Translations under genes and position numbers: made by a program
The notes under the pieces: model-generated
What the model was told of the DNA's origin: nothing
What the model saw: only the letters and a program-made list of their open reading frames with translations
Databases searched by the model: none
Origin: a bacterium HR28
GTDB lineage: Bacteria; Chloroflexota; Chloroflexia; Thermomicrobiales; Thermomicrobiaceae
Assembly (NCBI GenBank): GCA_002898255.1
Contig: BEIE01000001.1
Coordinates: forward strand, 930,001-994,000
DNA length: 64,000 nucleotides
Reading direction: 5' to 3'
Shown here: positions 9,574 to 18,912 of the stretch, piece by piece
How the letters are laid out: each line of letters starts with the position of its first letter
How positions within the stretch are numbered: position 1 is the first letter of the stretch

Positions 9574-10383
9574 TCATGGTGTTCCGTGGGCGGATTCGAT
9601 CGGCTCTGGGACTTTGGAGAGCCCCAGCCGCTCGAGCAGTTCCGCGCCGAGTTCGTTGTACGCGCGGGCCGCGCGGGAAGCGGGGTCGTACTCGAAGATC
9701 GTTTGCCCATGACTCGGTGCTTCGGCAAGCCGAACGGCGCGCGGAATGATCGCGCGAAAGACCCGGGCGCCGAACGCACGCCGGACTTCCTGGACGACCT
9801 GCAGCGCGAGTCGCGTCCGCGCATCGAACATCGTCAGTACCACACCGATGACGTCGAGCGGCGGGTTCAACCGCCGCTTCACAAGATCCAGCGTTGTGAC
9901 CAGTTGGGCCAGCCCCTCCAAAGGCAGGTACTCGCACTGGATCGGTACCAGGACAGCGCGTGCTGCGACCAGCGCGTTGACCGTCAGGAGCCCAAGCGAC
10001 GGCGGACAATCGACCAAAACGACCGCATAGCGTGGTGCGAGGAGTTGGAGAACTGCTCGCAAACGGAACTCCCGCTGAGGCGTCGCGACCAACTCCACCT
10101 CGGCACCGGCGAGGAGCCCAGACGAAGGCAGAAGATCAAGCCCAGGCCGCACGTCGGCGAGGACGGCCGACTCGGCACCTTCCGGCTCCAGTAATGCCTC
10201 ATACACGGTCGTCTCGAGCTGCCCGCGATCGATGCCGAGACTGCTAGTCGCGTTCGCCTGTGGATCGAGGTCAACCAGCAACGTCCGAAAACCACGCTGG
10301 GCAAAAAACGCGGCGAGCTGCACAGCGGTCGTGGTCTTGCCAACACCACCCTTTTGGTTCGCGACCGCGATCACCCGCTCCAC
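9574..10383 (-). CDS. soj: ParA/Soj-family ATPase
   Basis: 269 residues. It begins with the deviant Walker A motif [14 protein letters not shown] (residues 10-23) and the Walker A' [16 protein letters not shown], then [12 protein letters not shown], all diagnostic of ParA/Soj/MinD-type dimerising ATPases that partition chromosomes or plasmids with ParB. No parB follows; guaB does. It lies 33 bp downstream of hemW. A role in chromosome segregation is the family default. Without ParB beside it, an orphan ParA that positions another cargo cannot be excluded. Confidence 0.88.
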   Translation of the reverse strand: MERVIAVANQKGGVGKTTTAVQLAAFFAQRGFRTLLVDLDPQANATSSLGIDRGQLETTVYEALLEPEGAESAVLADVRPGLDLLPSSGLLAGAEVELVATPQREFRLRAVLQLLAPRYAVVLVDCPPSLGLLTVNALVAARAVLVPIQCEYLPLEGLAQLVTTLDLVKRRLNPPLDVIGVVLTMFDARTRLALQVVQEVRRAFGARVFRAIIPRAVRLAEAPSHGQTIFEYDPASRAARAYNELGAELLERLGLSKVPEPIESAHGTP

Positions 10384-10416
10384 GCCGCCCGTCCCCGCTT
10401 GCGCGGTCGGTGTTAA

Positions 10417-11634
10417 TTACCCCAGTGTACCACGCGGATCCAAGAAGCGGACAGCAACCTCATTCGCGACCCACACACCCCGCGGTGTCAAGCGAAGACG
10501 CTCTCCATCCCACTCAATCAGATCGAGCGCCGCGAGTTCCGCGAGGACAGGGCCATAGAGCTCCACCACGTCGATACCGTGCCGGGCTCGAAATGCAGTC
10601 GCCGAGACACCGTCCACCACCAGGCGAAGCCCAAGAATCATCGTCTCGACTACTTCTGTCCGCTGGTCAATGAGCTCTGTCTGCACGACCGGGAGTTCAC
10701 CGCGCCCGAGACGTTCAATGTACTGAGCTGGAAACCGCTCGTTGACCGTTCGCCGTCCGTCGAGATAGCCATGGGCGCCTGCGCCAGCACCGACATAGTA
10801 CCCATTGCGCCAATAGATCTGATTGTGGCGTGAGCGCCAGTTGCCTGACCGTGCCCAGTTCGAGATCTCGTAGTGCTCATATCCGTGAGCCGCAAGGAGT
10901 TCCGCTGCGAGCTCGGCAAACTCGGCCATCGTGTCATCGTCGAGTGGACGGAGCACGCCGCGGCGGACGCCGCGTTCGTAAGGGGTACCCGGCTCAATGG
11001 TCAGTGCATAGAGCGAAAGATGTTCGGGTTCCCAAGAGAGGACGGTTTGGAGGTCACGCATCCAGTCTTCGCGCAACTGTCCTGGCCAGCCGTAGATGAG
11101 GTCGAGATTAATGTTCTCGAATCCGGCGGCTCGCGCAGCACGGAAGGCCTCCACTGGTGTCTCGGGGCGATGGGCACGTCCGAGTACCTTGAGTCCGTGC
11201 CTGGCCAAAGTTTGTACGCCGATGCTCAGACGATTCACCCCGGCAGTGCGGTATCCGGCAAGCTTCGCCACGTTGAGCGTCTCCGGATTCGCCTCCAGCG
11301 TCACCTCCGCCCTATCGAGGACCATAAACTTCTGGGAGATAGTCTCGAGGAGTTCGGCGACCTGAGCCGGTTCGAGCAGCGACGGAGTGCCGCCACCAAG
11401 ATAAATGGTTTGGAGCGGGCGTCTGTCCACCCGTTCGGCCCAGAGAGTGAGTTCGCGCTGCAGGGCAGCGAGGTAGGCAGGGACGAGGTGCTCCTGCCGC
11501 GCATAGACGTTGAAATCGCAATAGGGACAGATACGGCGGCAGAAGGGAATATGGATGTACAACCCCAACGGTGCCTCGCGTGGCTGTGGTGCGGCTTGCT
11601 CGAGCGTTACTTGCGGAGTGGTGTGTGCCATCAT
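10417..11634 (-). CDS. hemW: HemW-type radical SAM protein (HemN/coproporphyrinogen III oxidase-like)
   Basis: 405 residues. The radical SAM motif C-RRI-C-PY-C (CxxxCxxC) sits near residue 32 after LGLYIHIPF, followed by DFNVYARQ. IYLGGGTPSLLEP and LEANPETLNV are the SAM-binding and glycyl-type motifs of the HemN/HemW group. HemW lacks the extra N-terminal Cys-rich extension and extra residues of true HemN. The short N terminus here argues for HemW, a heme chaperone, but an anaerobic coproporphyrinogen oxidase role cannot be excluded. First gene of the hemW-soj-guaB unit; ATG 11634 or 11631. Confidence 0.85.
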   Translation of the reverse strand: MMAHTTPQVTLEQAAPQPREAPLGLYIHIPFCRRICPYCDFNVYARQEHLVPAYLAALQRELTLWAERVDRRPLQTIYLGGGTPSLLEPAQVAELLETISQKFMVLDRAEVTLEANPETLNVAKLAGYRTAGVNRLSIGVQTLARHGLKVLGRAHRPETPVEAFRAARAAGFENINLDLIYGWPGQLREDWMRDLQTVLSWEPEHLSLYALTIEPGTPYERGVRRGVLRPLDDDTMAEFAELAAELLAAHGYEHYEISNWARSGNWRSRHNQIYWRNGYYVGAGAGAHGYLDGRRTVNERFPAQYIERLGRGELPVVQTELIDQRTEVVETMILGLRLVVDGVSATAFRARHGIDVVELYGPVLAELAALDLIEWDGERLRLTPRGVWVANEVAVRFLDPRGTLG

Positions 11635-11892
11635 ACACGGGCTCCAGATCTTGCTCTATTCTGTCAACTATAGTCCATCGGGCAATTGCGAGCTCGGCAG
11701 GCCGGCTTCGGGGCGGTGTCTCGTCGAACCTTCTGTGACCCCAGCGGGCTCATCGACAGTCGGCCCCTTTGCAGGTTCTTGCACCATGTCCGGGCAGCTG
11801 ACCTGGATTCGGCGTTTTGCTCCCGCTCTCGGCATCGGGCGGTGTCTTGTTTCCTGAATCCTCCTAGCCAGCTCCCAGCGAGGAATTCCCAG

Positions 11893-13035
11893 TCACTGTC
11901 TGCCGAACGCCGTACGTCGTCGATGGGTGAGGAGTGCCTGAATAAGGCCGAGTGCGGCGAATTGTGTCCAGATCGCGCTGCCGCCGAGACTGATGAAAGG
12001 CAGCGGAACGCCAGTCACGGGGAGCAAGCCGACATTCATCCCCATGTTGACAAATGCCTGGAAGAAAAAGAGTCCCGTCACCCCCGTTGCGAGTGCGCGG
12101 CTGAACAGATCGTCGACAAGGAGTGCCGCGCGACTGATCCGCCACAGCAAGAGGAGATAGGCCGCCACGAGTGCAACGCCGCCGACGAAGCCGACCATGC
12201 CCATAGCGTGTGCAAAGATGAAGTCGGTATGCCGCACGCGCAAGAGGCCGAGTTGGCTCTGCAGGCTCCCGGCGAGTCCATTGCCCAAAAGACCCCCCGT
12301 CCCAATGGCGATTTGGGCCTGGATGATGTTGAACCCTTCACCGAAGTAGTCCCGCTCCGGCTGGTACGAGATAAGGAGTCGCTCGCGCATATAGTCATGG
12401 AGCACAAAGTGCCAGGCGAAGAGCGCGGCAAAGGGGCTCGCGGCCACCACACCAAGCAAGTGGAGACGCCGGACCGGACTCACCAGCATCACCACCAACC
12501 AGATGGCAGCGAAGCAACCAGCCGTCCCAAGATCGGGTTGTTGGTATACCAGGGCCATCGGGACGGCGACAATGAGGCCAGCCAGGAGGAAATTGCGAAA
12601 GTGACGCATCTCGACACCGCGGTCGGCAACGAACGCGGCGAGTGCGATCAGGACGGCTACCTTGGCTGGCTCCGACGGCTGGAGTGTGAGTGGGCCGAGG
12701 TCGATCCAGCGGCGCGCACCGCCGATTGTCACGCCAATAAGATCGACAGCGACGAGCCCGACAAGTGCGACGGCGTAGATTGCCCAGGCAAGTGCCTTCA
12801 CGTACCGTGGGTCGACCCAACTGAGCACGGCCATCAGCATCAGTCCGAGGACAATCGCGACAGCTTGGCGAAAGACTGGCCCACCGAGGCGCAAGGGCCC
12901 AGCACCATCGGCACTCCAGATCGCTACCAGCCCAAAGCCGGAGAGCACAAGTGCCGTGACGAGCAGCGCCCAGTCGAAGTTGCGGAAGTTCGCCTGTCGT
13001 TCGTGCGAACGGAGTGAAAGACCAGCCGTAACCAC
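11893..13035 (-). CDS. rodA: RodA/FtsW-family (SEDS) peptidoglycan glycosyltransferase
   Basis: 380 residues with about ten membrane helices. SEDS hallmarks are visible: GGARRWIDLGPLTLQPSEPAK near residue 100, YQQPDLGTA, the large loop ending in ERDYFGEGFNIIQAQIAIG, LPVTGVPLPFISLGGSA and a final cytosolic basic tail. RodA polymerises lipid II during elongation and pairs with a class B PBP; no PBP gene is adjacent, so RodA versus FtsW rests on overall pattern. GTG at 13035 preceded by GAGGTGGG at 6 bp was taken as start; the longer upstream ATG (13086) adds residues without membrane or family character. Confidence 0.85.
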   Translation of the reverse strand: MVTAGLSLRSHERQANFRNFDWALLVTALVLSGFGLVAIWSADGAGPLRLGGPVFRQAVAIVLGLMLMAVLSWVDPRYVKALAWAIYAVALVGLVAVDLIGVTIGGARRWIDLGPLTLQPSEPAKVAVLIALAAFVADRGVEMRHFRNFLLAGLIVAVPMALVYQQPDLGTAGCFAAIWLVVMLVSPVRRLHLLGVVAASPFAALFAWHFVLHDYMRERLLISYQPERDYFGEGFNIIQAQIAIGTGGLLGNGLAGSLQSQLGLLRVRHTDFIFAHAMGMVGFVGGVALVAAYLLLLWRISRAALLVDDLFSRALATGVTGLFFFQAFVNMGMNVGLLPVTGVPLPFISLGGSAIWTQFAALGLIQALLTHRRRTAFGRQ

Positions 13036-13777
13036 GTGTTTCCCACCTCGGGGATGGCCCGCGCCGCCGCTGACAGGAGTGTACACCGAGCGTGTGTCAG
13101 GGGAATCGGCTGCCAGGCGTTTTCAGGCAAGCGACGGTAGACGGAAGAAAGTAAGACTCGTCAAAGTCGCTCGTCCGGCGGTGCTCGCGAACGGGAGATC
13201 GTCGTCTGTTGGCTAGGGCGGGCGCTGGTGAAAGAGCCACGTTCTCAGCGCTGCTCTTTTTGTTCGTGTTCCGCTGCTCCAATGAACATTCATGGTCGTT
13301 GGCTCTCGGTCTCGCACGGCTACCGTGCTGCTGCCCGGCTTGGTCCAGCCAGGCGGACATGTTGTTGGGGATGGGTGAGGCGAGATGCGGGCTGGAAGCA
13401 GCTGGTCACGTTGCGCGGCAAGCGCTCAACAGCGCGCGGTGCGGTGAAGAAGGATCGAGTCGCACACCGGATGACGCTCACTGACGGTCGCGGTCCGGCG
13501 AGTGGCTTGTGCCGTGAATCTGCCGCTGCTTGGCACGAGACCCCTGCCAAACGATAGGCGGTTGCTCCTTGATGGACTTTCCACCAGTTGGTCGTGAGGT
13601 GACTCCCCATCGGACGACAAGGAGCCTCCACATGGGGTCGCAATTGGAGACCCACTTCCTCGCCAAACGGTATCCGGTTTCCCGATCGGCTAGCGCGGCG
13701 CTTCTCTGGTGCGGCAGCCGAGGCAGAGGGTGGAGACCAATTGGCTCGTCAGCTATGACATGCATGGGGACAGACTC
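13036..13777. other. Gene-poor stretch upstream of hsp20 and rodA
   Basis: About 740 bp between the rodA start and the hsp20 promoter. Open frames here (for example 13209-13484 on the plus strand and 13478-14095 on the minus strand) overlap each other and have no ribosome sites or family-like sequence. No tRNA, SRP, RNase P or tmRNA signature was seen. I see nothing else I can support. Confidence 0.4.
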
Positions 13778-13806
13778 TTGACACGGATTGTGCAGCGTAC
13801 TATATA
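13778..13806 (+). promoter_or_regulatory. Sigma-70-type promoter of hsp20
   Basis: TTGACA (13778-13783), 17-bp spacer, TATATA (13801-13806). Perfect -35 and near-perfect -10, about 55 bp upstream of the hsp20 start. No CIRCE element (TTAGCACTC repeat) is visible, so this gene is not obviously under HrcA control. Confidence 0.75.
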
Positions 13807-13862
13807 TATCCCGTGGAAGAATCGATGAGCTCGTGGAGCCTCGACGCGAAAGGAGGCGAGCC

Positions 13863-14339
13863 ATGGTGGAGCGCTGGAGTCCGATCGCGGAGTTCGAGCG
13901 GCTCTGGAGTGAGATGGATCGCCTGATGAGCGAGGCCTTCGGCCGCACGGCTCGACCGTTCCTAGCGCGAGCGCTCACGGCTCGGCCGGCGATCGATCTT
14001 TTCGACACCGGCGAAGCGCTCGTCGTCAAGGCGGCGGTGCCGGGTGCGAAGCCGGAGGATCTCGAAGTCAGCATTGAGCAGAATACCCTGACCATCCGCG
14101 GTCGTTGCGGTTATGTGCTTGACGAGGAGACCGCAAAGCACGCGACCTGGTACCGGCGCGAGATTGGGTATGGTGAGTTCAGCGAGACGCTGACCTTGCC
14201 GGCACCGGTGGACGCTGACGCCGCCCAGGCGCAAATCGAGCACGGGATTTTGACGCTAACCTTGCCCAAGACGAGTGAGGCGCGCGTCAAGCGGATTCCC
14301 GTGCAGCAGCCGAAGGCGTTGGCGACCCCAGTCAACTGA
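13863..14339 (+). CDS. hsp20: Hsp20/alpha-crystallin small heat-shock protein
   Basis: 158 residues. N-terminal arm (MVERWSPIAEFERLWSEMDRL), then the alpha-crystallin domain from about residue 38 (ARPAIDLFDTGEALVVKAAVPGAK-type strands, ENTLTIRG) to GILTLTLPK near residue 138, ending in the IPV tail motif (KRIPVQQ) that docks to neighbouring dimers. It is an ATP-independent holdase that oligomerises and keeps unfolding proteins soluble. AAAGGAGG lies 7 bp upstream of ATG 13863. It has its own strong promoter and terminator, so it is monocistronic. Confidence 0.95.
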   Translation: MVERWSPIAEFERLWSEMDRLMSEAFGRTARPFLARALTARPAIDLFDTGEALVVKAAVPGAKPEDLEVSIEQNTLTIRGRCGYVLDEETAKHATWYRREIGYGEFSETLTLPAPVDADAAQAQIEHGILTLTLPKTSEARVKRIPVQQPKALATPVN

Positions 14340-14365
14340 TCGCGTTCGAGGCGTCCCTCAGGACG

Positions 14366-14390
14366 AGCCCGGGCTCCAGCCCGGGCTTTT
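14366..14390 (+). terminator. Rho-independent terminator after hsp20
   Basis: Arms AGCCCGGGCT (14366-14375 and 14378-14387) around a 2-base gap, followed by TTTTGCTTT. Located 27 bp after the hsp20 stop. Confidence 0.8.
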
Positions 14391-14456
14391 GCTTTCGACA
14401 GGGGGCAATTATTCCTGTCGTATCAAAGACACTCGTCTGCCGAGGCTTGTCTCGTG

Positions 14457-15722
14457 TCAGTGGTGTTGCGAGGGGGAGCCGGCCGAGACATGGGCGGGCT
14501 GTTGGGCGTGACGTGTCTCCGGGACGAAGACGACGAGCATACCGGCTGCGAGCAGTCCGAGGCCAGAACAGAGGCCGGCTGTCAAGGCGATGCCGAGTGC
14601 ATCGGCCGCAATACCGACGGCTAGCGGTGCGAGTGCCTGCCCACCGTCTCCGATGAGACGCCACAGGCCGAGGAACTCACCGGTGCGTCCTGGTGGGGCG
14701 AGGTCTGCACCGAGCGTCATCATCGTTCCAGAGCCCAAGCCGTTTGCGAGGCCGATGAGGAGGCCGACCAGGAGGAGTTCCGTATAGCTCGAGCTCATTG
14801 GTACCAGTGCCATGCCGAGACCGAGCAGCAAGAAGGATGGGACAGCCGCTGCTTTGCGGCCCCAGCGATCCATGATCCATCCGGCGGGCCAGAAGAGTGC
14901 CATGTCGACCATAGCCGAGAGGCTGACGATCTGCCCGATTGCAGCAGCGCTGAGACCGAGCGCGTCTGCGCCGTAGAGCGGGATGGCAACTTGCCGGGTC
15001 TGCCGAAGCATCTGACCGAAGAGTTGTGCTGTCCCAGCGCTGACCAGGACACTCCAGCGTGAGCGCAGCACGTCACTGATTGCGGCCAGTGGTGCAGGAC
15101 GCGTGGTCACGACCGGTCTCACAGCGGGCTCGAAGGCGAGTGCGGCGACGACAAAGGCGATCACAGCCACAACAGCGGTGACAACGATTGCCCAGCGGAG
15201 GCCCAGCAGGGTACCGAGCCATCCTCCCAGCGCTGGCCCGAGGAACCAACCGAGTCGGTTGATCCCACCGAAGACGGCAATTGCCCGTCCGCGTTGTTCA
15301 ACTGGCACGACGGTCGCCAGATAGGCGTGCCGGGAGAGTCCCCACAACGCAATCCCCACACCGGTAGCCAGTCGAAGGGCGATGAGCACAGCGGGGACTT
15401 TTCCTGCGAACGCGACACCGACTGTCGCAGCGGCGTAGATGAGTGAGCCGGCCAGAAAGGCTCGACGGTAGCCGATACGGGCGAGGAGCGTGCCGACTGG
15501 CACGTCCGCCGCGAGTGTCCCGACCCAGGCTGCTGCAATAGCCAGCCCGGTAACCGTGTAGCTGGCACCGTGCTCGCGCAGGAAGAGCGGGAGTACCGGT
15601 ACCATGACACCCTGCCCGAAGGCGAGGAGAACTGTGGGGAGATAGACTGGCCAAACGAGATCGCGTGTCCCGCGCACTGCAGCCTCCGTACCCGCGCCAC
15701 ATGGTGGCATCGTCGAGCGCAC
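14457..15722 (-). CDS. MFS transporter
   Basis: 421 residues, about 12 membrane helices, with the A-loop motif DVPVGTLLARIGYRRAF between helices 2 and 3 and a matching ALFWPAGWIMDRWGRKAAAVP loop in the second half. The N-terminal arm VYLPTVLLAFGQGVMVPVLPLFLREHG and the repeated Gly/Ala-rich helices resemble multidrug or sugar-efflux MFS families. It is convergent with hsp20 and stands alone. Substrate unknown; it is not closely similar to the MFS protein at 1100-2359. Confidence 0.85.
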   Translation of the reverse strand: MRSTMPPCGAGTEAAVRGTRDLVWPVYLPTVLLAFGQGVMVPVLPLFLREHGASYTVTGLAIAAAWVGTLAADVPVGTLLARIGYRRAFLAGSLIYAAATVGVAFAGKVPAVLIALRLATGVGIALWGLSRHAYLATVVPVEQRGRAIAVFGGINRLGWFLGPALGGWLGTLLGLRWAIVVTAVVAVIAFVVAALAFEPAVRPVVTTRPAPLAAISDVLRSRWSVLVSAGTAQLFGQMLRQTRQVAIPLYGADALGLSAAAIGQIVSLSAMVDMALFWPAGWIMDRWGRKAAAVPSFLLLGLGMALVPMSSSYTELLLVGLLIGLANGLGSGTMMTLGADLAPPGRTGEFLGLWRLIGDGGQALAPLAVGIAADALGIALTAGLCSGLGLLAAGMLVVFVPETRHAQQPAHVSAGSPSQHH

Positions 15723-16246
15723 GATGCAAGTGATTCGGTCGGCTCACTGGGGAGGCCTGATACAACTTGCTCGCCTCAAGTGGCAGTGTATGGCTTCCTG
15801 ATGACAAAGTCCGGAACGGCTTTGGGATGGAACTAGAGCTCCAGTGATCCTCCGTGGCTCGCGCTGCGCGAGCCCTGTTTCGGATGTTGTCGCTTTGTGC
15901 CCAGCCCTGCGGGGTCATGGCTTGCTCACGTAAAGCCTTTTGCCAGTGATCGTGACGGTCGAAGGCTTCTGATCCTACGCATCTCGGTCTACTGGGGAAG
16001 CGCTGTGTGCTGTTTTGGTGGGATAAGGCAGCAGGGCCAACTCGGCCGTTTGGCCAAGTGGCAACCTGGTGGGCCGAACCATCTGTAGGGCTCACGACTG
16101 GGACACGCGCTCGCGTTGTGTTCCTGCGGCTGCCCAGCCTCTGCAAAGAACGACCAATCCGCAACAAGGGCGGCTACCAGAGCGAGCTGGAGGTAGAGAG
16201 CGAGGGTACGAAAGGCGAAGGAGTTCATGTGGTCTAGACGGGTACC
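15723..16246. other. Stretch without recognisable gene, upstream of tRNA-Tyr
   Basis: About 520 bp with only short overlapping open frames lacking ribosome sites. Nothing was recognised apart from the tRNA promoter at its right end. Confidence 0.4.
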
Positions 16247-16276
16247 TTGCACTTTACAGAAGATATCGCGTATACT
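16247..16276 (+). promoter_or_regulatory. Promoter of the tRNA-Tyr gene
   Basis: TTGCAC (16247-16252), 18-bp spacer, TATACT (16271-16276), 48 bp upstream of the mature tRNA 5' end. Confidence 0.65.
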
Positions 16277-16323
16277 TTCTTCGCGGCCCAGGGGTGAGGG
16301 GGACACCTCCGGGTCGCTTTTGT

Positions 16324-16411
16324 GGGGAGATGCCCGAGCGGTTCAAGGGGCCGGTCTGTAAAATCGGTGCGCTGACGCGCGTCGGGGGTTCGAATCCCTC
16401 TCTCCCCACCA
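16324..16411 (+). tRNA. tRNA-Tyr (anticodon GTA)
   Basis: Acceptor GGGGAGA pairs with TCTCCCC; the D arm follows GCCCGAGCGG, and the anticodon stem-loop CCGGT-CTGTAAA-ATCGG gives anticodon GTA. A long variable arm (GCGCTGACGCGC) marks a class II tRNA, as bacterial tRNA-Tyr is. The T arm is GGGGG-TTCGAAT-CCCTC, discriminator A is at 16408 and CCA is encoded at 16409-16411. Confidence 0.95.
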
Positions 16412-16470
16412 GCACATTTCCGCGTGGTGAAGCCGAAATCACCCGCACCATGCCACTCCTCCTGCGCCGA

Positions 16471-17091
16471 TCATGACCCGGCCGTCCGCTCGCTGCTAGC
16501 AGTTTTGCTAGCAACGCGCCCCAGGACAGCAGCCGCTTCCCGTGCCAGGCTGGGTACGACGTGGCTATAGGTGTCCAGCGTGAGCTGGACCGTGCTGTGT
16601 CCGAGTAAGGCCGCGACGATCTTCGGGTGCACCCTTTCGCTCAGGAGCAACGTCGCTGTCGTGTGCCGGAGATCGTGAAAGCGGATGCGGGGGAGTCCCG
16701 CCTTCTCGAGAAGGCGCGGGAAGCGGCGGGAGACATCGCTGGGCTGGATCGGGTTCCCCAGCGCCGTGGTGAACACCCAGCCACCCTCGTTCCACAGCGG
16801 TCCCGCCTTCAGCCGTGCGAGTAGCTGCCGTCGCCGCTGTTCGCGCAGCGCCTCGACGGCTTGGGGCGGTAACGGCACCAGGCGGCGGGACGTGTCAGTC
16901 TTGGGTGGCACGGCCACCAGGCCGTGCCACCGGACCCGCTGGAGCGAGCAGACGATGGAGATCTCCCCGCGCTCAAGGTCCACGTTCTCCCACTTGAGGC
17001 CAAGGAGCTCACCCCGCCGCAAGCCGGTCAGGACCGCCACTGCGATGAGGGGACCGTTTGTGGAGTCGGGGAGTGCAACAAGCACTCGTTT
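16471..17091 (-). pseudogene. Tyrosine recombinase (integrase), catalytic half only
   Basis: About 207 recognisable residues. The full catalytic set of the phage integrase family is visible: Arg in TGLRRGELLGLKW, HDLRHTTATLLL (HxxR), GHSTVQLTLDTYSH (His and Tyr nucleophile). The N-terminal SAM-like core-binding domain expected for about 150 residues upstream is absent: the frame stays open to 17361 but the added residues (Cys/His/Arg-rich) do not resemble it. This indicates 5' truncation. It lies 60 bp from the 3' end of tRNA-Tyr, a classic integration target, so it is probably the remnant of an integrated element. Confidence 0.7.
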
Positions 17092-17514
17092 CGTGCTGGC
17101 TCGCGCTTTGCTCTGCGTCGCGTAATTCGGCTGAACGATTCCGGTAGCAGGTGTTTTTCTCTTGTCGACGTGCCGTGATCTGGTGCATCGAGATAGCTTG
17201 TCGGTGCTGCGCGTTACCGGAAGCGGAAGCGCATTCACGCTCGGCAGGGCTGACAAGCCTCCATGATTCGCTGCGTGACGGTCAATGCGTCGCAACGTCG
17301 AGCAATGCCGAGGGCCCAAAGGCATCAGCCGAGCGTGCCAGGACGCACATCTGTACCGCATGAGTCGAAGGAAGGCAAAGCTTCGCTCTGCAGGTAGCTC
17401 CGCTGCGGCAGGCTCTTAGTCGCCCCGGATACGGTTGACAACGGTATCTCCGGGCAGACGCGTGCTCTTTCGCCCTTGTCGCGAAACAGCGCTGTGACTC
17501 GTCCGGGCGACTGA
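17092..17514. other. Degenerate stretch beyond the integrase remnant
   Basis: No gene is supported. No direct repeat of the tRNA-Tyr 3' end was found here or elsewhere in the window, so the second attachment site, if it survives, is not visible. Confidence 0.35.
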
Positions 17515-17880
17515 TCACGACGACGCGGGGAGTGAGAGCGACGCTGCCGCTTCTGCCACAGAGATCGCGAGCTCTCTTGGCAATCCTGCATCGACCAAGA
17601 AATCGTGCATCTCACCTGGCGTTGTTGCGGAGCCACGGCGAACACGGAGACGCTGGTGCTCAGCGATGTCCTCCAATACCCATAGCCGGGCCTCAATTTC
17701 CCAACCAGACTGTTGGCGGCGGACGATGATGCGCCCCGCGAGTGCCTCACCGATGGCTGCACCACGCCGGTCGGTGCGGTGCGTCACGAGTTCAAGGTTC
17801 GACCTCGCCGCCTGCCAATCGCATACCCAACCGGCGATCTCATTGGGAAGTTGTGGCGGTGCACCCGTGACACCGGTCAT
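17515..17880 (-). CDS. Hypothetical protein downstream of argF
   Basis: 121 residues, soluble, with the pattern strand-rich middle (AGRIIVRRQQSGWEIEARLWVLEDIAEHQRLRVRR) and helical end. ATG at 17880 is preceded by AAAGGAG at 5 bp; an upstream ATG (17901) overlaps this site. It follows argF by 66 bp in the same direction, so co-transcription is likely. No recognised domain and no obvious link to arginine synthesis. Confidence 0.55.
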   Translation of the reverse strand: MTGVTGAPPQLPNEIAGWVCDWQAARSNLELVTHRTDRRGAAIGEALAGRIIVRRQQSGWEIEARLWVLEDIAEHQRLRVRRGSATTPGEMHDFLVDAGLPRELAISVAEAAASLSLPASS

Positions 17881-17946
17881 GCGTTCTCCTTTCGGCTTCA
17901 ATGCATCTCGCGTCTACCGCAAGCCAGTGTCAGAGTATGCTCTCGA

Positions 17947-18912
17947 CTACCGCAGCACTCCGGGGCCGGCATCGCTCAGGAGTTCGACCAGCAGCGCCTT
18001 GTGCAGGTGCAGCCGGTTCTCCGCCTGATCGAAGATCACGGATTGCGGCCCGTCTGCGACTTCGACGGTCACCTCTTGCCCGCGGAACATTGGGAGGCAG
18101 TGCATGAAGATCGCGTGTGGCGCTGCGGCAGCCATGATCGCTGGCGTGACCCGGTAGGCTTCCAGTGCTGCGAGCACCTCGTCCGGAACGGTTTGTCCCA
18201 TGCTGACCCAGACGTCGGTATAGACAACGTCCACCCCTCGTACAGCTTCGATCGGGTCAGTGAGTACCTCGATGCGTGCGCCGGTCCGGGCGGCGATCTG
18301 CTGCGCTCGCTGCACGATCTCTGGATCCGGTCGGCAACCTGGAGGCGTGGCTATACGGACCGAGAGTCCGACAAGCGCACCCGAGAGAGCCAGCGAGTGG
18401 GCCATGTTATTCGCACACCCCAGATAGGCGAGGGTCCGACCATTCCAGCCGCCAAGGTGTTCCTTAATGGTGAGCATGTCGGCCAGGCCTTGCGTGGGAT
18501 GCGCCAGGTCGGACAGGCCATTAATGACTGGCACGCTGGCGTGGGTGGCGAGCTCGACAACGTCAGCGTGGCGGAAGACACGGGCCATAATCGCGTCGAC
18601 GTACCGGGAGAGAACACGAGCGGTATCGGCGATGGTCTCGCCGCGGCCAAGCTGGAGGTCGGCAGTTGAAAGATAGAGTGCGTGGCCACCGAGCTGCGCC
18701 ATCCCGGCTTCGAAGGCGACGCGGGTACGCGTTGAGGGCTTCTGGAAGATCATGGCTAAGGTTTTCCCGCGGAGGAGATGGTGCTGCGGCTCGCCGGCGC
18801 GGTGTTGTGCTTTGAGCTGTGCGGCGAACTCGATGAGGGCGACCGCCTGCTCGGGCGAAAGATCGTCGTCAGTCAAGAGATGGAAAAGCTTGCGAACCGT
18901 CGGGACAGCCAT
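17947..18912 (-). CDS. argF: Ornithine carbamoyltransferase
   Basis: Joins carbamoyl phosphate and ornithine to give citrulline in arginine synthesis. 321 residues. The carbamoyl-phosphate loop FQKPSTRTRVAFE (Ser60-Arg64), the second site HPTQ in LSDLAHPTQGLADM, and the ornithine-site HCLP in IFMHCLPMFRGQEV are all present. The residue after HCLP is Met where Ala is usual. GAGGAGG precedes ATG 18912; a longer start at 18936 would add eight non-conserved residues. Catabolic use (arcB) cannot be excluded but no arcA or arcC is nearby. Confidence 0.94.
   Translation of the reverse strand: MAVPTVRKLFHLLTDDDLSPEQAVALIEFAAQLKAQHRAGEPQHHLLRGKTLAMIFQKPSTRTRVAFEAGMAQLGGHALYLSTADLQLGRGETIADTARVLSRYVDAIMARVFRHADVVELATHASVPVINGLSDLAHPTQGLADMLTIKEHLGGWNGRTLAYLGCANNMAHSLALSGALVGLSVRIATPPGCRPDPEIVQRAQQIAARTGARIEVLTDPIEAVRGVDVVYTDVWVSMGQTVPDEVLAALEAYRVTPAIMAAAAPHAIFMHCLPMFRGQEVTVEVADGPQSVIFDQAENRLHLHKALLVELLSDAGPGVLR

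Noticed and set aside
11686-13017. Long plus-strand open frame opposite the rodA gene
   Set aside because: Antisense shadow: the sequence is Asp/Glu/His-rich without motifs while the minus strand encodes SEDS hallmarks.
16329-16420. Peptide-like frame MPERFKGPVCKIGALTRV across the tRNA-Tyr gene
   Set aside because: It is a translation of the tRNA itself, a known false gene in many annotations.
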